A DNA stretch of 37,188 nt from Candidatus Zixiibacteriota bacterium (lineage in GTDB: Bacteria; RBG-13-66-14; B26-G2; WVWN01), in the NCBI GenBank assembly GCA_030613505.1, contig JAUWLW010000029.1, forward strand, positions 1-37,188. The letters are read 5' to 3'. The notes beneath the pieces were generated by a model. The model was not told where the DNA came from. It searched no databases and saw nothing but the letters and a program-made list of their open reading frames with translations. Below, in pieces: positions 33,289 through 37,188 of this stretch; within the stretch, counting starts at the first letter, position 1; every line of letters starts with the position of its first letter. Made by a program: the position numbers and the translations under genes.

Positions 33289-33510
33289 CTAATATCCCTC
33301 CGGTCGTTTGTAAGGTATCCTGGACAAGAAACCCGACTGGCGTTCCAAACGTGATTCGGGCCGATGTTGCAGCGGCCGCACATACCCACGCCGCACTTCA
33401 TCGGCATCTCGAGCGCCGTATAAATTTGCTCGCGCCCTGGGGCTAACCTGTCTATAACCACCAATTTGGATTTTATAATAATCGCCGGTTCGTATATGAC
33501 GGCAATGCTT
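33289..33510 (-). pseudogene. asrB/flxA-like 3' fragment, frameshifted
   Basis: Read on the minus strand it gives IAVIYEPAIIIKSKL, then EQIYTALEMPMKCGVGMCGRCNIGP (in parts), then after a frameshift LSRIPYKRPEGY and a stop. These match the last 73 residues of the complete gene at 34832-35644 (IALICGPPIMIK, EQIYTSLEMRMKCGVG, LSKLPQEY). The 2Fe-2S Cys motif is still readable but the flavin and nucleotide domains are absent. It is a decayed partial duplicate and ends 8 bp before the nuclease-like gene. Confidence 0.85.
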
Positions 33511-33568
33511 CACAAGGGATTCTTATCCTCGTTTAGCGACAGGAACCCTGAACGTTATCCCTTCGGCC

Positions 33569-34357
33569 TCACCGTTTCTCTTGGACTACAATCCCTTCCC
33601 TTGCCAAGAGGGCGTCCACTAAGTCCGGCCTGTTCTCCCCAAAATCCTCGGGGAAAACGTAGAGGTGCCGGTCAACCTTCTTCTTCACCGCCCACTCGGC
33701 AAATTTCTTGTCCTTCTTGGGCGGCAACCAATGCTCTACGAACTCGTCCTGTGTGGGCCCCCTATCTCTCCCGAGGATTGTAAACCAAAACCATCCTTTG
33801 CGTACCCTCGGCGTCAAGCGATAAACTGTCCTAAGCCACTTAGCTTTCTTACCCTTAGACATCGGACCAAGCCAGCAGGTCAAAAGCTCAACCTTCTCCT
33901 TATCGTTAGAGCACTTCATTAACAGGTTCCGCTTCTGCTGCTCACGTTCCTTCGCTTCACGGGCCTCTCGCTGTTGCTGCTTCTTCCCTTCTGGAGTCGA
34001 TCTCCACCACTTCTCGCCCGCTTCGAGCGTCGAAGAAGGCTCCCATAATTGTTCCTTTAAAGCGTAAGCCGTCTTAACGCTGGCTACAGCCGCGTCGTCG
34101 AGCACGTCATACCAGGTATCATTAAAAGTAACGGTGCGCCCGTCGTAGGAAAATCTTACGACGCATCCCTTCATGGTCGAAGGGTTCCTCCAAATCAGGA
34201 CCCCTTCCGTCGGCGTAACGTATTCCCAGAGAACCTCCATACCTGAAGCCTCAGCAGACTTCGCCGCATTCGAAACCATTCCCGCTATTTCGCTTGCGAA
34301 AGCCTGAGCGGCCAGCATCAGAACAACCCCCGTCAACACTCCTATCGTCTTTCTCAT
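33569..34357 (-). CDS. exported protein of unknown function
   Basis: 262 aa with a signal peptide (MRKTIGVLTGVVLMLAAQAFA, cleavage near 21). The mature N-terminal 100 residues are beta-rich (EGVLIWRNPSTMKGCVVRFSYDGRTVTFND, in parts). A charged helix follows near 120-145 (KKQQQREAREAKEREQQKR). The C-terminal third is rich in Trp, Lys and Arg. I recognise no family or catalytic motif. Its ATG overlaps the TGA that ends the decayed hicA frame. GAGGGGGAG serves as ribosome site. It lies in the accessory island. Confidence 0.6.
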   Translation of the reverse strand: MRKTIGVLTGVVLMLAAQAFASEIAGMVSNAAKSAEASGMEVLWEYVTPTEGVLIWRNPSTMKGCVVRFSYDGRTVTFNDTWYDVLDDAAVASVKTAYALKEQLWEPSSTLEAGEKWWRSTPEGKKQQQREAREAKEREQQKRNLLMKCSNDKEKVELLTCWLGPMSKGKKAKWLRTVYRLTPRVRKGWFWFTILGRDRGPTQDEFVEHWLPPKKDKKFAEWAVKKKVDRHLYVFPEDFGENRPDLVDALLAREGIVVQEKR

Positions 34358-34606
34358 CTTTTCTCCCCCTCGTCTTTAACCGGCTTATCGGTCACGATAA
34401 CCGTTTCTTTTCCGTACGCGTCCCTAATAATTTTCGTTAATAACCCCACGCGAATTATTTAGGGTCGGACGGCGCCAAGCTCGGCCGGCCGGTCGTTTCG
34501 TTAAGTAGTATGATATAGTCCCCTTTTGGTGGTCCACATAATAGCCGATCTTTTCGAGGTGCTTCACCAAATCCCGCCCGGACATGTTACGGGGGAGCTT
34601 CGCCAT
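34354..34606 (-). pseudogene. hicA: decayed hicA toxin gene (two frameshifts)
   Basis: The start is typical HicA: MAKLPRNMSGRDLVKHLEKI then GYYVDHQKG. One base is missing in the G-run that follows. The next frame reads DYIILLNETTGRPSLAPSDPK, as a HicA would. A further shift gives RVGLLTKIIRDAYGKE, the HicA C-terminus, and runs to a TGA at 34354-34356. As sequenced, frame 1 stops after 60 residues without the HicA core, so the toxin should be inactive. The C-terminal tail overlaps the exported-protein start. Sequencing error in the G-run is possible but would not explain both shifts. Confidence 0.75.
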
Positions 34607-34607
34607 T

Positions 34608-34814
34608 CTACACCGGGACCTCGACTTCGAACTCCGCCGGTACCGGTTCGCCGTGTTTCTTCAGGCTTTCGACGTACGCCGCTATAGCGTCCTGGATGTT
34701 CGCGAGCGCCTCGTCGACCGTATCGCCCTGCGAATGGCATCCGGGCAGCGACGGGCAGCTGACGACGTAGCCGCCGTCTTCCAGGTCCGGTTCGATGACT
34801 ACGCGGAACTTCAT
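34608..34814 (-). CDS. hicB: HicB-family antitoxin
   Basis: 68 aa: MKFRVVIEPDLEDGGYVVSC, PSLPGCHSQGDTVDEALAN, then 'EVEVPV'. This is the small partial RNase-H-fold HicB without a DNA-binding C-terminal domain. HicB neutralises HicA; here it is intact while hicA, 1 bp downstream, is broken. The start at 34814 has GGGGG upstream. The frame stays open further upstream only as a shadow of the asrB-like gene. Confidence 0.9.
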   Translation of the reverse strand: MKFRVVIEPDLEDGGYVVSCPSLPGCHSQGDTVDEALANIQDAIAAYVESLKKHGEPVPAEFEVEVPV

Positions 34815-34831
34815 AGCGTGCCCCCTGTCGT

Positions 34832-35644
34832 TTAATACTCCTGCGGCAGCTTCGACAGCTCGGCGAAGGAGAAGACCGGGCCGTCGACGCAGACGTACTT
34901 GGGGCCGATGTTGCAGCGGCCGCACATCCCCACGCCGCACTTCATCCGCATCTCGAGGCTGGTGTAGATCTGCTCCGGCTTCCAGCCCAGCTTGTCCATT
35001 ACGGGCAACGTGAATTTTATCATAATCGGCGGCCCGCATATAAGGGCAATCGCGTCGTCGGGGGGAAGTTTCTCCTCCTCCACCACCGTCGGCACGAAGC
35101 CCTCGCGGCCGGTCCACGTCTCGTCGCCCTTGTCGACGGTGAGGTGGAGCGTGAGCTCGGGCGACTTCTCCCATTCCGCGAGTTCGGGTTTATACAACAA
35201 CGCGCCCGGCGAGCGCGCGCCGTAGACCACCGTGAGGTCGGCGAAATCTTTGCGGTTCGCCAGCACGTACTTGATTAACGAGCGCTGCGTCGTGAAGGCG
35301 AAGCCGCCGCCGATGACCGTTACGTTCTTGCCGCGCAACTCTTCGAGAGGCCAGGTGTTGCCCAGCGGCCCCCGCAGGCCGACGGCCGCGCCGGGCGCCA
35401 GGCGGTGCAACGCGCGCGTCACCTTGCCCTCGGTATTGAAGACGGTGAACGTCAGCTCCTCGCCCTCGGTGGGGGAGGAGGCGATGCCGATGGGCGACTC
35501 GCCGTAGCCGTAAAGAGACAACTCGGCGAACTGCCCGGGCAGGTAGTCCCACCGCGGGCCGTCTTTGAACTTGAGATAAAAGCTCTTGAGGTCCGCGGCC
35601 GTCGTCTCGACGACGACGCGCTCGAGCGTCGCCGGGACCGGCAT
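34832..35644 (-). CDS. FAD/NAD(P)-binding oxidoreductase, AsrB/FlxA/hydrogenase-gamma type
   Basis: 270 aa from the ATG at 35644, which has GAGG 8 nt upstream. An upstream ATG at 35677 overlaps the previous gene and lacks a good site. It has a ferredoxin-reductase fold with GYGESPIGIASSP (FAD, 46-58), VTVIGGGFAFTTQRS (NAD(P), 108-122) and a C-terminal 2Fe-2S site C236-x4-C241-xx-C244-x7-C252. Relatives are AsrB of sulfite reductase, the gamma subunit of NiFe hydrogenases and FlxA. With its neighbours it would exchange electrons between NAD(P)H and an Fe-S partner, perhaps the Hdr modules. A decayed copy of its 3' end lies at 33289-33510. Confidence 0.82.
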   Translation of the reverse strand: MPVPATLERVVVETTAADLKSFYLKFKDGPRWDYLPGQFAELSLYGYGESPIGIASSPTEGEELTFTVFNTEGKVTRALHRLAPGAAVGLRGPLGNTWPLEELRGKNVTVIGGGFAFTTQRSLIKYVLANRKDFADLTVVYGARSPGALLYKPELAEWEKSPELTLHLTVDKGDETWTGREGFVPTVVEEEKLPPDDAIALICGPPIMIKFTLPVMDKLGWKPEQIYTSLEMRMKCGVGMCGRCNIGPKYVCVDGPVFSFAELSKLPQEY

Positions 35645-35654
35645 AAGCGGCGCC

Positions 35655-35954
35655 TCATGCAACGTGCTTGGGGTCATAAACGCGGCATCCCCGGCAATTA
35701 CCTCTGAAAGTAAGCTGCTTCTTTCGCTCGTCGTATTCGCACTCGTCGGCGCGGCAGACGATGGTTACGATCAGGCCCTCGACGTAGGTGGTGAGGATCA
35801 CTTCCCCGTCGCCGCCGAGGAACGGCGGTCGCGGCGCCCGGCGAACTTCCACCAGCACCCCCGTCCGGTCGTCGCCGCACTCCCGGAGGACCGTAGCGTC
35901 TTCGAACTCGCCGAAGTTCTCGCCCCCCGCCTCGATTTCGACGCGTGCTTCCAT
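35655..35954 (-). CDS. Cys-containing 99-aa protein of unknown function
   Basis: 99 aa between the AsrB- and AsrA-like genes, with 4 bp and 10 bp gaps. It has C26, C67, C72, C87 and C90. The C-terminal pattern C-x4-C-x14-C-x2-C could bind zinc or a small Fe-S cluster. The N-terminus is acidic (EARVEIEAGGENFGEFEDA). I recognise no family. Its placement inside the operon suggests an accessory or small subunit of the complex. Confidence 0.65.
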   Translation of the reverse strand: MEARVEIEAGGENFGEFEDATVLRECGDDRTGVLVEVRRAPRPPFLGGDGEVILTTYVEGLIVTIVCRADECEYDERKKQLTFRGNCRGCRVYDPKHVA

Positions 35955-35958
35955 ATCG

Positions 35959-36972
35959 TTAGTCGGCGCCGGCTACCAGGCTCACGGCCTCGCGGATGTC
36001 GACGTTGACCGGGCACGCGACGACGCACCGGCCGCACCCCACGCACAGGTTCTCGCCCCAGTTGTCGTGGAAGTAGTAGAACTTGTGGAGGACGCGCTGG
36101 CGGTAGCGCTGCGCCTTGCGCTCCCGCGGGTTGTGGCCCGAGGCGTGTAGCGTGAACGGCGACTGCGTGCAGGCGTCCCAGAAGCGGACGCGCCGGCCGC
36201 GGCCGTGCTTGCCCTCGTCTACTACGTCGAAGCAGTGGCACGAGGGGCACACGAACGTGCAGGCGCCGCAGCTCACGCAGCGCGACGCGACCTCCTCCCA
36301 CGCCTCGGCCTCGAAGTTCTCGTACAATTTGGGCCGCGCCGCTTCCAAATCCCAGAGGGGAGTCATCGCCTCGGCTACCTTCGCGTAGGTTGCCTTCGCT
36401 TCGTCGAGTTCCGCGTCGGATGCCTCTCCGAATTTCACCGCTTTCAGGAATCCCTCGCCCTTGGCCGAGGACGCCTCGAGCAGGAGGTCGTCGCCGGCTT
36501 CGTAGGCCATCACGTCGGCGCCCGTCGCGTCGCCCGGGCCGCCGCCCACCGAGGTGCAGAAGCATGTCGGCGCCGGTCGGCCGCAGGCCCACACGACGAG
36601 TACCGTGTTGTCGCGGCGGGCGAGGTACAGCGGGTCGCGGAAGCCGCGGTCGAGGTATACCTTGTCCACCAGCGCCAGCGCCCGGGCGTCGCAAGGCCGC
36701 ACGCCGACGAGAAGGCGTTTGCCCTCCGGCGCCGCGGCAAGGCGGCCGTCGTCGTTGTCGTAGCTGAGGAACGCCTCGAGTTGGGGCAGGACGAAACCCT
36801 TGACGCTGGCCGTCGTCAACAGGTAGCCGTCGAGGTCGACGTCGCCCCCCTCGTACGGCGCGAACGCCCACCCCTCCGCGGCTCGAGCCGGCGCGAATAC
36901 GTCGTAGCCGGCGGCCTTCGCGCCCTCCAGGAGCTTGGGCAATTCGTTTCTTTTTACCTTAACGGCGGCCAT
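35959..36972 (-). CDS. AsrA/FlxB/hydrogenase-beta-type iron-sulfur protein
   Basis: 337 aa. The N-terminal domain has LLVGVRPCDARALALVD (87-103), a hallmark of AsrA-like and hydrogenase beta subunits. Two [4Fe-4S] motifs follow: CVSCGACTFVCPSC (232-245) and CVGCGRCVVACP (310-321). It relays electrons between the flavin subunit (34832-35644) and the next partner. The start ATG directly follows the stop of the upstream gene (TAG-ATG). A role in sulfite reduction would need AsrC, which is not here. A link to the Hdr/MvhD genes is more likely but unproven. Confidence 0.82.
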   Translation of the reverse strand: MAAVKVKRNELPKLLEGAKAAGYDVFAPARAAEGWAFAPYEGGDVDLDGYLLTTASVKGFVLPQLEAFLSYDNDDGRLAAAPEGKRLLVGVRPCDARALALVDKVYLDRGFRDPLYLARRDNTVLVVWACGRPAPTCFCTSVGGGPGDATGADVMAYEAGDDLLLEASSAKGEGFLKAVKFGEASDAELDEAKATYAKVAEAMTPLWDLEAARPKLYENFEAEAWEEVASRCVSCGACTFVCPSCHCFDVVDEGKHGRGRRVRFWDACTQSPFTLHASGHNPRERKAQRYRQRVLHKFYYFHDNWGENLCVGCGRCVVACPVNVDIREAVSLVAGAD

Positions 36973-37188
36973 CTACATAAAACCCTCGTTGGGGTCGTCG
37001 GGTTGATACGTCGCCAGCGGCGGCGAGACTTCCGCGTCCTGGCCGGCGACGTAGCCGAACTTCTCCTCCACGTCCTTGACCAACTTCTCGGATAACACGC
37101 GGAGCGGTATGTTCATCGGGCAGGCGCGCTCGCACTCGCCGCACTCGACGCAGCGGCCCGCGGTGTGGAAGACGCGCACCAGATGGAA
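36973..37188 (-). CDS. 4Fe-4S ferredoxin-type subunit, C-terminal part (cut by window edge)
   Basis: The frame is open to the right edge and reads FHLVRVFHTAGRCVECGECE, then RACPMNIPLR and about 40 more residues to EGFM and a stop. CVECGECERACP is a [4Fe-4S] site. In related operons, proteins with this 'GRCvdCGeCerACPm.iPL' ending are Fe-S subunits next to the AsrA/FlxB-like and AsrB/FlxA-like proteins. The upstream domains are outside the window. Its stop codon touches the ATG of the next gene, so the two are co-translated. Confidence 0.75.
   Translation of the reverse strand, partial: FHLVRVFHTAGRCVECGECERACPMNIPLRVLSEKLVKDVEEKFGYVAGQDAEVSPPLATYQPDDPNEGFM

Noticed and set aside
34832-36972. 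Anaerobic sulfite reductase (AsrABC)
   Set aside because: The two subunits resemble AsrB and AsrA, but no sirohaem AsrC is in view and the genes also fit Flx or hydrogenase accessory subunits, so the specific call is not made.
1-37188. CRISPR array, rRNA, tRNA, transposase or integrase
   Set aside because: I saw no regularly spaced repeats, no tRNA-like cloverleaf and no transposase or integrase motifs. The island at 31748-34820 has no recombinase.

Overview
The window comes from a GC-rich bacterium with dense, co-directional, often 4-bp-overlapping operons. The gene content points to a strict anaerobe that runs on ferredoxin and iron-sulfur flavoproteins: 2-oxoacid:ferredoxin oxidoreductase, heterodisulfide-reductase (Hdr) modules, a (Re)-type citrate synthase and AsrAB/Flx-like subunits. 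It must also make selenoproteins, because two HdrA genes carry an in-frame UGA. No rRNA, tRNA or mobile-element gene fixes the taxonomy. Two secreted beta-propellers share an unusual C-terminal tag, which fits an uncultivated candidate phylum, but that is only an impression.

Layout. 1-2410: a partial HPr-kinase-like gene, a secreted beta-propeller upstream of it on the minus strand, and a divergent NHL-repeat protein. 2411-2857: a strong terminator, a near-consensus promoter and a structured leader with an attenuator-like terminator. 2858-14810 (+): a 12-kb operon korD-korA-korB-korC, hdrA (tandem double HdrA, Sec78), mvhD, hdrD-like, hdrA-mvhD fusion (Sec208), an unreported 52-aa zinc ribbon, hdrC and hdrB, closed by a terminator at 14833. 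14876-18363 (-): a double nucleotidyltransferase of the GlnD/GlnE type behind an orphan KorC-like protein. 18574-31745 (-): icd, aconitase, TPR protein, RsbRD-like protein, a GGCT/amidoligase-like fusion, (Re)-citrate synthase, lipoate ligase, GlcD-GlcF-type oxidase, LarA-like racemase and a GcvH-like lipoyl carrier. 31748-34820 (-): an accessory island, AT-richer in part, with HEPN-MNT toxin-antitoxin, a PD-(D/E)XK nuclease-like protein, a secreted unknown, decayed hicA and intact hicB. Fragments of the flanking gcvH and asrB-like genes lie inside it. 34832-37188 (-): asrB/flxA-like and asrA/flxB-like genes, a Cys-rich 99-aa protein and a truncated ferredoxin-type subunit.

How it fits together (inference). 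Citrate synthase, aconitase and NADP-type isocitrate dehydrogenase supply 2-oxoglutarate, which KOR oxidises to succinyl-CoA with reduced ferredoxin (or the reverse direction). The co-transcribed Hdr modules would confurcate or bifurcate those electrons, with MvhD-type domains as the entry point and the Flx/Asr-like proteins as a possible NAD(P)H partner. LarA and the GlcD/F oxidase would add electrons from lactate or another 2-hydroxy acid.

The strongest observations are the two Sec-HdrA genes with identical SECIS-like hairpins, the KOR leader attenuator, the shared C-terminal motif of the secreted propellers, and the accessory genes inserted next to partial copies of gcvH and the asrB-like gene.
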